64,000 nt of DNA from Maribacter sp. 4G9 (GCF_002742265.1 NZ_MDGL01000126.1:62001-126000), one strand, 5' to 3'. Shown: positions 54,553 through 63,885, counted from the first letter of the stretch. A program made the numbers and translations. The notes: generated from the letters alone by a model not told the origin.

Positions 54553-54930
54553 TTAATTATTAACGCTACTTTCTATGGTGGTGAATTTGGCATCACCCCA
54601 TAGGCCTTCAATATCGTAAAATTCCCTGATGTGCTTTTGGAAAACATGGACCACTATATTTACGTAGTCCATTAAGACCCACTCGGCGTTATCCGTACCT
54701 TCCACATGCCAAGGTTTATCCTTACTTGCCTTACTGACTGTTTTTTGGATGGAACCAACGATTGCATTCACATGCGTGTTGGAAGTACCGTTACAAATAA
54801 TAAAGTAGTCGCAAACAGTATTTTCAATATCTCTTAGGTCAAGTAAATTTATGTTTTGTCCTTTTACTTCTTCTATTCCCTGTAAAATCAATGCAATTAA
54901 CTCATCTGCACTAGTTTTCCTTTTCTGCAT
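54553..54930 (-). CDS. rsfS: ribosome silencing factor
   Basis: A 125-residue RsfS/Iojap protein that binds ribosomal protein uL14 and blocks subunit joining under nutrient stress. Signatures are NLLDLRDIENTVCDYFIICNGTSNTHVNAI and PWHVEGTDNAEWVLMDYVNIVVHVF. It is first in the operon rsfS-ftsH-LUD-cdsA-psd-ACBP, and a -7 box is at 54950-54957. It is divergent from birA. Confidence 0.96.
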   Translation of the reverse strand: MQKRKTSADELIALILQGIEEVKGQNINLLDLRDIENTVCDYFIICNGTSNTHVNAIVGSIQKTVSKASKDKPWHVEGTDNAEWVLMDYVNIVVHVFQKHIREFYDIEGLWGDAKFTTIESSVNN

Positions 54931-54949
54931 TCAAAAGTTTTAGTTTTTG

Positions 54950-54957
54950 CAAAGTTA
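54950..54957 (-). promoter_or_regulatory. candidate -7 box for the rsfS operon
   Basis: On the minus strand TAACTTTG matches TAnnTTTG, 19 bp before the rsfS ATG. No clear -33 TTG. Confidence 0.4.
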
Positions 54958-55023
54958 TTGTTTTTTTGCTCTTTAAGGCTTAGTTTTTAATAATTGATTA
55001 AAGATTGGCCCAAACAAATTACT

Positions 55024-55755
55024 ATGCAAATAATCAAACTTGATGCCACGGAGTCCACAAATACCTTTTTAAAGGATTTGTCTAGGACGGATATTGTCGA
55101 TGATTATACCGTTGTATGGGCCAAGCATCAGACCAAGGGGAGGGGCCAGATGGATGGTAGTTGGCAGACTGAACCAGGTAAAAACCTAACTTTCAGTGTA
55201 TTAAAAAAGATATCAGGATTTCAATTGGAACAGCATTTTATGCTCAATATGATTGTTTCCATAGCTGTTTTTAGAACCTTGGCAGAATTTCAAATCCCAA
55301 AGATTAAGGTAAAGTGGCCTAACGACATAATGTCAGGTTCCAAGAAGATTTGTGGTATCTTGATAGAAAATTACCTGGTGGGGGCAGCATTGAAATCCTT
55401 GGTCATTGGAATTGGGTTGAACGTAAACCAGACCTCTTTTCCGGGTAACCCCAAAGCTTCTTCCTTATTCAATCAAACCGGGCAGATGTATGATTTGGAT
55501 TTGGTATTACAGAGGTTATTACAAAATTTAAAATTGGGATTTGCCCAATTTGAAACAGGACATTCAGAGGATGTATTTAAGGAATATCAATCCTTACTCT
55601 TCAGAAAAGGTGTGGCCAGTACGTTCCAATCTAGGGACGGAAAAATGTTCAGTGGAATCATTCAAGGTGTATCGGGCAACGGAAGATTAAGGGTTCAATT
55701 AGAGGATGACAGCCTTGCCGAGTTTGATATAAAGGAAATTACCTTACTTTACTAG
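55024..55755 (+). CDS. birA: biotin--[acetyl-CoA-carboxylase] ligase
   Basis: A 243-residue ligase from the ATG at 55024 (MQIIKLDATESTN), which gives the standard N-terminus; ten extra codons upstream are open. It joins biotin to acetyl-CoA carboxylase via biotinyl-AMP. The GRGQ nucleotide-binding loop is at 39-42, KWPNDI at 97-102, and LVIGIGLNVNQ near 130. There is no N-terminal helix-turn-helix, so this is the group I enzyme without repressor function. Its 3' end overlaps the SRPBCC gene by 4 bp, convergently. Confidence 0.95.
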   Translation: MQIIKLDATESTNTFLKDLSRTDIVDDYTVVWAKHQTKGRGQMDGSWQTEPGKNLTFSVLKKISGFQLEQHFMLNMIVSIAVFRTLAEFQIPKIKVKWPNDIMSGSKKICGILIENYLVGAALKSLVIGIGLNVNQTSFPGNPKASSLFNQTGQMYDLDLVLQRLLQNLKLGFAQFETGHSEDVFKEYQSLLFRKGVASTFQSRDGKMFSGIIQGVSGNGRLRVQLEDDSLAEFDIKEITLLY

Positions 55756-56144
55756 ATTTTCTCCAAATTGGAGGACAAGGTTTTCATGAAATTGGTGATA
55801 GGCGATTTTATCATCATTGCCATCATGGCATTGAACTCTCCTGAGAAGCTCAGCGTAACCTCACTTTTTGTCTCCTCCAACTCGTTTATATCTGCCGTAA
55901 GGGTAAATGGGAGTTTCTCACTGGCAGCGCCCAAAACAAGTTTGGAAGAAGGTATTTGATCCTTTTTTTCCAGTACTATTTCAGGCATTCCCTTTAACGA
56001 GAATAGGAACCTGTTTTCATTCAACACTTCAAACTTATCAATATTTTCAGGCATCAATTTTTCAAAATTGGATAAGTCGTTCAAGAAATTGAAGGTATCC
56101 TCCTTACTTTTTGATACAATTGATTTTGGCGATTCTATAAACAT
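55752..56144 (-). CDS. SRPBCC/START-like domain protein
   Basis: A 130-residue protein with a likely SRPBCC lipid-binding fold: FIESPKSIVSKSKEDTFNFLNDLSNFEKLMP at the start, then alternating strands and a C-terminal helix NFMKTLSSNLEKI. The pattern matches the small SRPBCC proteins common beside pyrE in flavobacteria, but the ligand is unknown. It follows pyrE on the same strand after 3 bp, so they are one unit. Confidence 0.75.
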   Translation of the reverse strand: MFIESPKSIVSKSKEDTFNFLNDLSNFEKLMPENIDKFEVLNENRFLFSLKGMPEIVLEKKDQIPSSKLVLGAASEKLPFTLTADINELEETKSEVTLSFSGEFNAMMAMMIKSPITNFMKTLSSNLEKI

Positions 56145-56147
56145 ATT

Positions 56148-56789
56148 TTATTGTAACCATTTCGAAGGATCTTTCCTCCATTCCATTAATGTATTTAGTT
56201 GCTCCTCTTTGATATAGTTCGTTTCCGATGCCTGTTCGATTAAATACTCATAATTGCTCAAGGTGTGAAGTTCCACTTTTTTTTCTTCAAAATTGAGGTT
56301 AGCCGTTTCAAAACCGTAGGTAAAAATGGCCAACATACCTTTAATCTTGGCCTGTTGAGCCTGTAATGCCTCTACGGCGTTTAAACTGCTTTTTCCCGTA
56401 CTTATCAGATCCTCAATGACCACTACCGTTTGATGCGGTTCCAAATAGCCTTCAATTTGATTTTGCCTACCATGTGACTTGGGTTCGGGCCTCACATATA
56501 TGAAGGGCAGTCCAAGGGCATCGGCCACTAAAGCTCCCATTCCTATCGCACCGGTTGCCACACCTGCAATAACATCGGGCTTGCCATATAAGGACTCAAC
56601 TTGTTTGGCCATTTCTTCCTTGATATAGTTCCGTATACTGGGGTACGAAAGTAAAATTCTATTGTCGCAATAAATAGGGGATTTCCATCCTGAGGCCCAA
56701 GTAAAAGGATTTTCGGGTTTCAATTTTATTGCATTAATTTGCAGCAGAAGCTCAGCTGTTTTTTTAGCCGTGTTTTTGTTTAAAACCAT
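56148..56789 (-). CDS. pyrE: orotate phosphoribosyltransferase
   Basis: A 213-residue enzyme from the ATG at 56789 (MVLNKNTAKKTAELLLQ). It attaches orotate to PRPP in pyrimidine synthesis. The PRPP-binding loop is VVVIEDLISTGKSS near residue 115-128, and orotate contacts are in FTWASGWKSPIYCDNR and KSHGRQNQIEG. The start codon lies head to head with that of the NUDIX gene, so the two genes have essentially no spacer. Confidence 0.96.
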   Translation of the reverse strand: MVLNKNTAKKTAELLLQINAIKLKPENPFTWASGWKSPIYCDNRILLSYPSIRNYIKEEMAKQVESLYGKPDVIAGVATGAIGMGALVADALGLPFIYVRPEPKSHGRQNQIEGYLEPHQTVVVIEDLISTGKSSLNAVEALQAQQAKIKGMLAIFTYGFETANLNFEEKKVELHTLSNYEYLIEQASETNYIKEEQLNTLMEWRKDPSKWLQ

Positions 56790-56796
56790 GTCGCAA

Positions 56797-57387
56797 ATGT
56801 ATAAAGTTTTTGTCAATGAACTGCCTCTGATTTTAACAAATAAACTCTCCGAAACAGCTGGTGGCGAGTATTTTCTTCTGAATCAAGAATCTATCAACAG
56901 TGCCATTAAGGCATTAAAAAAGAAAAAGCTCACCGAAGCCTATATCTACCATCCCAATTCGGAAGAAATCCTAAAAAAATTTACACAGGAAATCCCCTTG
57001 GTCGTTGCCGCCGGGGGTGTGGTCACGAATCCATTGGGAAAGGTCTTGTTTATTTACAGGAACGATAAATGGGATTTGCCAAAGGGCAAGCTTGATAAAG
57101 GTGAATCCATAGAGGACTGTGCCGTTAGGGAGGTTATGGAGGAGACGGGTGTCAAAGGGATAAGGGTCGAGAATTTTCTTAGGACAACCTACCATATATT
57201 TAAGAATAACGGTATCATTACCTTAAAACAGGTACATTGGTACGCTATGAAGACCGATTATTCTGGAAAGCTCAAACCTGAGAAAAAGGAGGGAATCGTA
57301 AAGGTGAAATGGAAAGGGCCCAAAAAGATTCAAAAGGCCCTTCAAAACTCCTATGCGAACATTAAAATTTTGTTCGAGGGCGATTAG
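56797..57387 (+). CDS. NUDIX hydrolase
   Basis: A 196-residue hydrolase from the ATG at 56797; a second ATG at 56788 is open but would overlap the pyrE start. The Nudix box G-x5-E-x7-REVMEETG is at residues 97-118, after the strand AAGGVVTNPLGKVLFIYRNDKWDLPKG. A C-terminal strand and a Lys-rich end (KKIQKALQNSYANIK) follow. The family cleaves nucleoside diphosphate linkages; the substrate is unknown. The N-terminal 60 residues are outside the usual domain and not recognised. Confidence 0.88.
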   Translation: MYKVFVNELPLILTNKLSETAGGEYFLLNQESINSAIKALKKKKLTEAYIYHPNSEEILKKFTQEIPLVVAAGGVVTNPLGKVLFIYRNDKWDLPKGKLDKGESIEDCAVREVMEETGVKGIRVENFLRTTYHIFKNNGIITLKQVHWYAMKTDYSGKLKPEKKEGIVKVKWKGPKKIQKALQNSYANIKILFEGD

Positions 57388-57420
57388 GCCAGATTCTCTT
57401 CCCAGTAGAATCCAACGACC

Positions 57421-59175
57421 TCAATCCCTATTTTCCAACACCCTATAAACAGGATATTGATTATGGGCTTTTTCATACAGTTCTGATCGCTTGAACAACC
57501 AGTCTAGCTGGGCGTACCAATTTTCTGAAAATTCGGTATCATGCTGTTTTTTTGACTCAAATTCTTGCCTTAAAACCGAATCGTTTTGAAGCATTGCCAG
57601 TGCGGTATCCTCAAAAACATATGGAGAAAAGCCCTCTTTCTGTTGTAAAATGGTATCGAAAAAATTCCAGTTAAAGAAGGAATCCACTGCCGCGGGTTCC
57701 AAGGTTTCCAGTAAATATCTAATACCTTCTTGATGTGTGGGCACCAGAATATCCCCGGCCTCGAATGCAATGCTTTCCAATGCGGATGATACCTTGGTAT
57801 CGTAATGGAGATAGTGCCCCTCATAAGGTCTGCTCGCCGTTTTAAAACTATCTATAGTATAGGATTCAACGTTTTTTAGGGTGTCCTTTTCAAAAGCCTT
57901 CAATTTTATACCGTTAATGGTCAAAAGGTCTATTACCTCCTTCCATTGTTTTTTTATTATGTAGGCTTCGGGAATTTTAATGGAGTCCGTTGCCTTAAAA
58001 TAATCGTAATAGGTAACCTCCTTCGATATAGGTTTTTCCCGATTGAATTTTAATCGCTCGAATCCAGTTACCTCACTAAGGATTGTATCCGCCTGAAACC
58101 CTTTAAATGTAATCTTGGTAGTTTCAGTACTATCCACCTGCCAATGAATGGGATAATATTCCCTTTCTAAAAAACCAACGTTTGATCTGCTCCTCAATTC
58201 TTTTATCTTATCGCCCTGTATTTCAGAAAGGGCTATCATTTTTTTCATCAACCCATACGTGCCCTCTACCCTTTTTTTGTAGGGTTTCAACATATGCGTT
58301 TCTACCATCATGCCCAAAGTATTCCAGAGTGTGGTATATCCCGTGGAGTATCTTGGGTGGTCCAAAAATTGGGAAAATCCGACTTCTGGGGGTTTGTTGA
58401 AAACGTTCACATAAGGTGTAATCTCCCAATTGTCCGCAGCCAATGAATCTACCAGTGCGGGCATGAACGTTTCATGGAGATAGGGGCCCAATTCGCCACC
58501 AAGTTTATTGTGCTGAGTAAACAAATGTGTTAGGGTATATTGGTAATCCGCTCCATTACTTACATGGTTGTCAATAAACACGTCCGGTTTTACTAAATGA
58601 AAAATTTGAGCAAAGGTCCTGGCATTTTCGGTATCCGTCTTTATAAAATCCCTATTTAAATCATAATTAAGGGCATTTCCACGGAAACCATAGGACTCGG
58701 GTCCGTTTTGATTTGCCCTTGACGTTGAGTTTCTATTCAAAGCGCCGCCAATGTTGTATATTGGAATGGTCACCACCACCGTTTTTTTTGGAGAAGGTAT
58801 TTTGCCGCTCGCCAGATCTCTAAATAAGAGCATTGTTGCGTCAACTCCATCGCTCTCACCGGGATGAATACCGTTATTAATGAACAAAACTGTTTTCTCC
58901 TTATTTATTTTGTTGAAATTGAAATCCCCATCCAAGTTATAGGTCACCAAATGAAGTGGTCTATCACTATCCGTTTTGCCAATGGTCTGGATATTTATTT
59001 CGGGAAACTCTTTCGCCAATTTCAAATAGAAATCGATCGCCTCCTCATAGGTGGCAGTTCTGGTGCCACCCGAGGTTTCAAACGTAGTAGGGAAATCCAG
59101 TGCAACGTCTTCCGTTTTGTTCTCACAAGCGACTAAGACCAAGATTAAAGAAAGGGATAAACAAAACTTTTTCAT
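57421..59175 (-). CDS. M14 family metallocarboxypeptidase, lipoprotein
   Basis: About 584 residues from the ATG at 59175; an open stretch upstream is unlikely to be used. The lipobox is LVAC, with lipidated Cys17, so the enzyme sits in the outer membrane or periplasm. The zinc ligands are His104 and Glu107 (GIHPGESDG) and a His in FIDNHVSNG; the catalytic Glu is in MMVETHML. It has the peptidase domain in the N-terminal half and a long unrecognised C-terminal half. A -7 box lies at 59223-59230. Confidence 0.88.
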   Translation of the reverse strand: MKKFCLSLSLILVLVACENKTEDVALDFPTTFETSGGTRTATYEEAIDFYLKLAKEFPEINIQTIGKTDSDRPLHLVTYNLDGDFNFNKINKEKTVLFINNGIHPGESDGVDATMLLFRDLASGKIPSPKKTVVVTIPIYNIGGALNRNSTSRANQNGPESYGFRGNALNYDLNRDFIKTDTENARTFAQIFHLVKPDVFIDNHVSNGADYQYTLTHLFTQHNKLGGELGPYLHETFMPALVDSLAADNWEITPYVNVFNKPPEVGFSQFLDHPRYSTGYTTLWNTLGMMVETHMLKPYKKRVEGTYGLMKKMIALSEIQGDKIKELRSRSNVGFLEREYYPIHWQVDSTETTKITFKGFQADTILSEVTGFERLKFNREKPISKEVTYYDYFKATDSIKIPEAYIIKKQWKEVIDLLTINGIKLKAFEKDTLKNVESYTIDSFKTASRPYEGHYLHYDTKVSSALESIAFEAGDILVPTHQEGIRYLLETLEPAAVDSFFNWNFFDTILQQKEGFSPYVFEDTALAMLQNDSVLRQEFESKKQHDTEFSENWYAQLDWLFKRSELYEKAHNQYPVYRVLENRD

Positions 59176-59222
59176 GACAACAAACTTCATCGGATAATAA
59201 TACAATTATGATGTGCTCATTG

Positions 59223-59230
59223 CAAAAGTA
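59223..59230 (-). promoter_or_regulatory. candidate -7 box for the M14 peptidase gene
   Basis: On the minus strand TACTTTTG matches TAnnTTTG, 47 bp before the ATG at 59175. No -33 TTG at the usual spacing. Confidence 0.3.
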
Positions 59231-59253
59231 GCCAAAAACACCAAACACCCTAT

Positions 59254-59658
59254 TTAGGCAACCTTGGTTATTTCTGCGATATCCTGTTTGTTGATAGGTT
59301 TATTATTGAATGTTATCAAATGGTGTGTCTTATTTTTATAAAACTCCCACTTTTTTTTATCGAAAGGATCTATGGACGAGGTTACTATATTAATTCGAAT
59401 CCTCTTTTTTATGGGTAGTTTAAGGAACTCCTCCAAAAACTGCCACCCGTCCATTATGGGCATATTGATATCCAAGAAAAGTACTTGGGGTATGTCTTCA
59501 TTGTCCAGAAACTTTTTGTTAAGGGCCTCATAAGCTATCTTACCATTTTTATAGGCCTCAATACACTCACACTCCACTACTTGGTTCAGCATTTTCCGTA
59601 TACCAAAAACGGTTATTGGATCATCATCTACTATCCCGATACATCTAATTTTCCTCAT
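59254..59658 (-). CDS. stand-alone response regulator (receiver domain only)
   Basis: A 134-residue receiver of the Rcp1/CheY-like type: acidic patch VDDDP at 10-14, phospho-acceptor Asp63 in FLDINMPIMDGW, and lysine in FNNKPI near 118. No output domain is attached, so it probably passes phosphate onward or acts by protein contact. The gene overlaps the end of the PAS kinase gene by 14 bp, so kinase and receiver form a coupled pair. Confidence 0.9.
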   Translation of the reverse strand: MRKIRCIGIVDDDPITVFGIRKMLNQVVECECIEAYKNGKIAYEALNKKFLDNEDIPQVLFLDINMPIMDGWQFLEEFLKLPIKKRIRINIVTSSIDPFDKKKWEFYKNKTHHLITFNNKPINKQDIAEITKVA

Positions 59659-61495
59659 TAAAAAAAATCTTAAAAGTGGTACCTACTCCAACTTTACTTT
59701 CAACTTCAACTTTACCACCCATGGCCTCAATTTGATTTTTTGTGATGTAAAGGCCCATTCCCCGGGCATTTTCGTGGGAATGAAAGGTTTTGTACATACC
59801 AAAAAGCTTATTGCCGTATTTCTTTAAATCGATTCCCAAGCCGTTATCCTCAATTATCAAAACACTTTGATTTTCTTTTTGTAATAGATCAAGAGAGATC
59901 TTGGGTTGTCTATTTGGATGTTTATATTTTATTCCATTTGTAATAAAGTTTATCAAAATACTATCAAGGTACTGTGGTATGACCTTTAAAGTCCGGTCTT
60001 CAAAAATGTTATTTATAATGTGGGCATTATTTTCGGTGATAAACTCTTCCAAATTTTGAGCTACGTTATTTACCTTGTCATGTAGATTGATTACTTTTTT
60101 TTCCAAATTGACGTTCGTATTGATAGCGAGGACTTCATTGAGATTTTCTATGGTTTCCAATAGACTTCCTGAAGCACAGTTGAGCATCCCCAGTAATTTG
60201 GTCTTCTCCTCTTCGTCCTCCTCGTGCTGTAAAAAGTCCAATAACATAGAAAAATTCGCGGTGTGGGAACGAAGGTTATGTGAGACTATATGGGCAAAAT
60301 TAATGAGCTTCTTATTTTGTAGGGAAGTAACATCAATCAGGTTTCGTAACTCTTTCTCCTTTTGTTTTATGTTGGTGATATCCACACTGATACCTATGAG
60401 GCCGTTGGCTTTCCCCCTTTCGTCGAGCAAAGGAATTTTTGAAGTAAGAACGGTTGTTTCCACTCCCTTTTTATTTAAGCTGACTACCTCTTCTCCCAAT
60501 ATTGGTTCTAAACTGGACATTACCTTTATATCCTGCTCGGTGAACTTTTTGGCGGTCTCATAATCATAAATGTCAAAATTGTCCTTACCTAGAAGTTCTG
60601 ATTCATTTTTAGAGCCCAAATAAAGGCACTCGGCCTTATTGACCAATACTTTTTTAGAATTGGTATCCTTTACATAGACATTCAAAGGCAGGTTATCTAT
60701 CAAAGTCCTTAAAAGCTTTTCACTCTTTTTTATTTCGATGTTGGCAAGAACTTGTTCATCTATGTCCTGAAATGTTCCTGTAAAACCAATAAGATTCCTC
60801 TTCTCGTAAATAGGTTTGCCGGCCGCCAGGATCCACTTTTCTTTTCCCGATGCCGTAATGATCTGTAGTTTTAAACTCCAAGGTGTTCCTTTTTCCTGTG
60901 CCTCGAAAATCGCCATGGAAATGGCATTTCTGCTATATCCTTCCTTATAAAATTGAATGCTGGTGTCCAATTTGGGCACATAGTCTTGATTTACTTCATG
61001 TATGGCCTTGGTAATTTCGCACCATTCCACAGTATCATTTATAATATTATATTCCCATCTGCCAGTTTTGGAAATCTCTGATTGTTGCTTTAACTGTAGT
61101 TTGATTTTTTCAAGCTCCAGTTCATTTTCTATTGCTTCGGTTACATCTATGATTTGAATGATTGCCCCAACTATATTCTCAGCTTCATCGTACCAACAGT
61201 TATTGGACCATTCGTACCACTTTTCTTTTTGAAAGGTATCCCTGAATTTCTGCACACCCATGGGGTTGGATTTTCCGTTAAAGCATTCTTTCAGAACTGT
61301 TTGCCATTTTATACTTAGATCCGGGAATATTTCAAATAGGTTTCGTCCAAATATTGCGTTACTATTCTCGCCAAACGTAAACAACCATTTGTCCGAAGCA
61401 TGGATAATTCTAAATTCACAATCAATAAAAACAGTTAGTGTGGGTAACTGCTTTATTAAATATGAAGTGGATCTAATTTGAGGGCCTAGCAACAT
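59645..61495 (-). CDS. PAS-domain sensor histidine kinase
   Basis: A 616-residue soluble kinase without signal peptide or transmembrane helix. Three PAS domains occupy about 15-115, 135-255 and 260-385 (NAIFGRNLFEIFPDL, GTWRWEY-type and LGKDNFDIYDYETAKKF). HisKA-like helix with His406 (HIVSHNLRSH) and HATPase (EDNGLGIDLKKYG, ARGMGLYITKNQIEAMGG) follow. The phosphate goes to the receiver at 59254. The second and third PAS domains end in PAC-type strands (ILAAGKPIYEKRN). The ligand is not identifiable. Confidence 0.93.
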   Translation of the reverse strand: MLLGPQIRSTSYLIKQLPTLTVFIDCEFRIIHASDKWLFTFGENSNAIFGRNLFEIFPDLSIKWQTVLKECFNGKSNPMGVQKFRDTFQKEKWYEWSNNCWYDEAENIVGAIIQIIDVTEAIENELELEKIKLQLKQQSEISKTGRWEYNIINDTVEWCEITKAIHEVNQDYVPKLDTSIQFYKEGYSRNAISMAIFEAQEKGTPWSLKLQIITASGKEKWILAAGKPIYEKRNLIGFTGTFQDIDEQVLANIEIKKSEKLLRTLIDNLPLNVYVKDTNSKKVLVNKAECLYLGSKNESELLGKDNFDIYDYETAKKFTEQDIKVMSSLEPILGEEVVSLNKKGVETTVLTSKIPLLDERGKANGLIGISVDITNIKQKEKELRNLIDVTSLQNKKLINFAHIVSHNLRSHTANFSMLLDFLQHEEDEEEKTKLLGMLNCASGSLLETIENLNEVLAINTNVNLEKKVINLHDKVNNVAQNLEEFITENNAHIINNIFEDRTLKVIPQYLDSILINFITNGIKYKHPNRQPKISLDLLQKENQSVLIIEDNGLGIDLKKYGNKLFGMYKTFHSHENARGMGLYITKNQIEAMGGKVEVESKVGVGTTFKIFFNEEN

Positions 61496-61512
61496 ATATA
61501 CGTAATTTCTTA

Positions 61513-61520
61513 CAAATATA
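61513..61520 (-). promoter_or_regulatory. candidate -7 box for the PAS kinase operon
   Basis: On the minus strand TATATTTG matches TAnnTTTG, 17 bp before the ATG at 61495. No clear -33 TTG. Confidence 0.35.
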
Positions 61521-61669
61521 TCAGAGGACTACAATTTAAGATAAACTTTGTTGTGAACCATCAAATATTTGTGGTATTTAATTAAATGGGAATCGTAAAT
61601 CCAACAAATTCGCCGTGTAAGAAAATAAGAATCGTTATTGAATGGATTTGATTTTAATCAAGAATAAAA

Positions 61670-62128
61670 TTAGTGCGAGACTCTTACAGATTCTGGTACC
61701 AGCCCTGTATAATCCCCACCGTTTCTAATGACGTCCCTCACAATGGAAGAACTGATGTAAGACTTTCCTGAGGATGTTAGCAGAAAAACGGTTTCTATTT
61801 CAGAAAGTTTACGATTGGTATGGGCAATGGCCTTTTCAAATTCAAAATCCGCCGGGTTCCTTAGACCTCTTAAAATATAATTGGCGTTTACTTTCTTGCA
61901 AAAATCCACCGTTAGTCCTTCATAGGTAAGGACCTTAATTTTAGGTTCGTTGGTGAAGGCCTTTTTGATGAACGACATTCGTTCGTCTAGTGTAAACATA
62001 TATTTTTTTTCGGCGTTTTTCCCAATGGCTATAATAAGTTCATCGAATAGGGTAATACCACGCATGATAATGTCATGATGACCTAGGGTAAGGGGATCAA
62101 ATGATCCCGGGAAGATGGCTCGCCTCAT
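61670..62128 (-). CDS. coaD: phosphopantetheine adenylyltransferase
   Basis: A 152-residue nucleotidyltransferase that makes dephospho-CoA from 4'-phosphopantetheine and ATP. The active-site motif is GSFDPLTLGHHD at 8-19 (T/HxGH), ISSSIVRDV near 127-135 matches the ISSTxxR second motif, and RGLRNPADFEFE near 89 contacts ATP. Length and motifs are normal. It lies 36 bp after ddl on the same strand. Confidence 0.96.
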   Translation of the reverse strand: MRRAIFPGSFDPLTLGHHDIIMRGITLFDELIIAIGKNAEKKYMFTLDERMSFIKKAFTNEPKIKVLTYEGLTVDFCKKVNANYILRGLRNPADFEFEKAIAHTNRKLSEIETVFLLTSSGKSYISSSIVRDVIRNGGDYTGLVPESVRVSH

Positions 62129-62164
62129 ATAAGCAATTATTGATACCCTTTAAAAATACTCATT

Positions 62165-63139
62165 TTAAGTCAGAACTTCGTGTATGGCATTTTCAAAAAG
62201 GGATCCAAGACTTATACCTGCCTGCTGAGCCTGTTTTGGTAATATACTTTCTTTGGTCAATCCTGGGGTCGTATTTACTTCCAATAGGTAGGGCTCATCG
62301 CCAACGAAGATAAATTCGCTTCTGGTGAAACCCTTCATCTTTAAGACCTCATAAATTTTCTTGGCCAAAGCGCTTACATTTTCTTCTTGTCTTTTTGAAA
62401 TTCTTGCAGGGGTAATTTCTTGCGACTTTCCTTCATATTTTGCTTCATAATCAAAAAAATCATTTTCGGAAACAATTTCCGTAATGGGTAGAACCTTGGT
62501 TTTCCCATTATAGGTTATCACACCAACGGATACCTCTATACCATCCAAGAAACCTTCAATGATTATCTCATCATCTTCCTTATAAGCCAATTCGATGGCT
62601 GTTTTAAGCTCTTCCCTTTGGTATACTTTAGAAATACCATAGCTGCTTCCAGATTTATTGGCCTTTACTAAACAGGGGAGTTTAACTTTTTCTATAATTT
62701 CCGCCTCATTGACTTCATCTCCCTTGTTTAAGTAAAACGAAGTTGCCGTTTTAATCCCGTAAGGTTTTAAAACACTCAACAAATCCCTTTTATTAAATGT
62801 TAGTGCTGCTTGATAAAAATCGCACGAAGTCTGGGGAATCTTCAATAGTTCAAAATAGGCCTGTAATAATCCATTTTCTCCAGGAGATCCATGAATGGCG
62901 TTGAAAACACAATCAAAGTTGATTTTCTTACCCTTGATTTCTATGGAAAAATCATGTCTGTTTACAGGGGTCTCATTTTCGTTCCCATCTACAAACACCC
63001 ACTTTGTCTTGGAAATATGAATTGGAAAACAGTTGAACTTTTCCTTGTCCAAATAATCGAAGACTACCTTACCGCTTTTCAAGGAAATATTGTACTCGTT
63101 GGAAAAGCCCCCCATTATGATCGCTATATTTTTCTTCAT
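62165..63139 (-). CDS. ddl: D-alanine--D-alanine ligase
   Basis: A 324-residue ATP-grasp enzyme for peptidoglycan precursor synthesis. Family signatures are HGSPGENGLLQAYFELLKIP with the glycine-rich region, CLVKANKSGSSYGISKV (ATP-grasp lysines), GFLDGIEVSVGVI, and EVNTTPGLTKES near the C-terminus. coaD follows on the same strand. The start ATG at 63139 is 157 bp from the divergent PASTA gene. Confidence 0.95.
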   Translation of the reverse strand: MKKNIAIIMGGFSNEYNISLKSGKVVFDYLDKEKFNCFPIHISKTKWVFVDGNENETPVNRHDFSIEIKGKKINFDCVFNAIHGSPGENGLLQAYFELLKIPQTSCDFYQAALTFNKRDLLSVLKPYGIKTATSFYLNKGDEVNEAEIIEKVKLPCLVKANKSGSSYGISKVYQREELKTAIELAYKEDDEIIIEGFLDGIEVSVGVITYNGKTKVLPITEIVSENDFFDYEAKYEGKSQEITPARISKRQEENVSALAKKIYEVLKMKGFTRSEFIFVGDEPYLLEVNTTPGLTKESILPKQAQQAGISLGSLFENAIHEVLT

Positions 63140-63270
63140 GAATTAAACTAGAGGTTTATAACACAAAGATGGATTATTCCCGTTAAAGAAAAAAGAGGAG
63201 AATTTTCGATCGAAGATTTAAATCCCTTTTGACCAATTATTAAACCGGCTTTTTGTAAAATGGCATTTAC

Positions 63271-63278
63271 TATATTTG
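63271..63278 (+). promoter_or_regulatory. candidate -7 box for the PASTA gene
   Basis: TATATTTG matches TAnnTTTG, 18 bp before the ATG at 63297. A TTTG at 63252-63255 lies 15 bp upstream, slightly short for a -33 box. Confidence 0.4.
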
Positions 63279-63296
63279 TACCAATCAAAGATTTAG

Positions 63297-63884
63297 ATGA
63301 GAAATTTTTTTAGGTTTTTAAAGAGTAAAACTTTCCTGATACAAATTGGTCTGGCCATAGGGGTTTTAACAGTATTGATTTTCTTGGTCTTCAGGTGGTT
63401 GAACAGTTCCACCAATCATGGCGAGTTTGTTGAGGTGCCGGACTTTTCCAAACTTTCAGTAATGGAAATGCGACAAAAGGTCGAAAACGCGGGATTACGT
63501 TATGAAGTGGTGGATTCCGCAAATTACAATCCTGAGTATCCCAGATTTTCAATAATAGAACAGAATCCGTCCGCTGGTACGAAAGTTAAGACCAATAGAA
63601 AGATTTACTTTACGGTAAACCCGTCCGGGTATAAAAAGGTTACGGTGCCAAAAATCATTCAGGTAACCAAGCGGAATGCGTCCTCCATGTTGAAGGCAGT
63701 TGGATTGGATGTTCAAAAAGTTACCTATATCGATCAACTTGGCAAGGACATGGTGTATTACATAAAATACAAGGGTAAGGACATCAAGCCAGGGGATAAG
63801 CTTCCCAAAACTTCTAAAATAGAATTGATTTGCGGTAACGGCAAAGTGACCGGAGGAGCCATCATCCAAGAAGATTCCGAATAA
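63297..63884 (+). CDS. PASTA domain membrane protein
   Basis: A 195-residue protein with an N-terminal transmembrane helix at about 13-33 (TFLIQIGLAIGVLTVLIFLVFRW) and two extracytoplasmic PASTA repeats, VEVPDFSKLSVMEMRQKVENAGLRYEVVD and VTVPKIIQVTKRNASSMLKAVGLDVQKV. Each ends with a characteristic strand. PASTA domains bind peptidoglycan fragments and here occur without a kinase. It is followed at once by the RluA-type gene on the same strand. Confidence 0.9.
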   Translation: MRNFFRFLKSKTFLIQIGLAIGVLTVLIFLVFRWLNSSTNHGEFVEVPDFSKLSVMEMRQKVENAGLRYEVVDSANYNPEYPRFSIIEQNPSAGTKVKTNRKIYFTVNPSGYKKVTVPKIIQVTKRNASSMLKAVGLDVQKVTYIDQLGKDMVYYIKYKGKDIKPGDKLPKTSKIELICGNGKVTGGAIIQEDSE

Positions 63885-63885
63885 T

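Noticed and set aside
59176-59205. Ten-residue extension of the M14 peptidase
   Set aside because: It would put residues ahead of a clear lipoprotein signal peptide beginning at the ATG at 59175.
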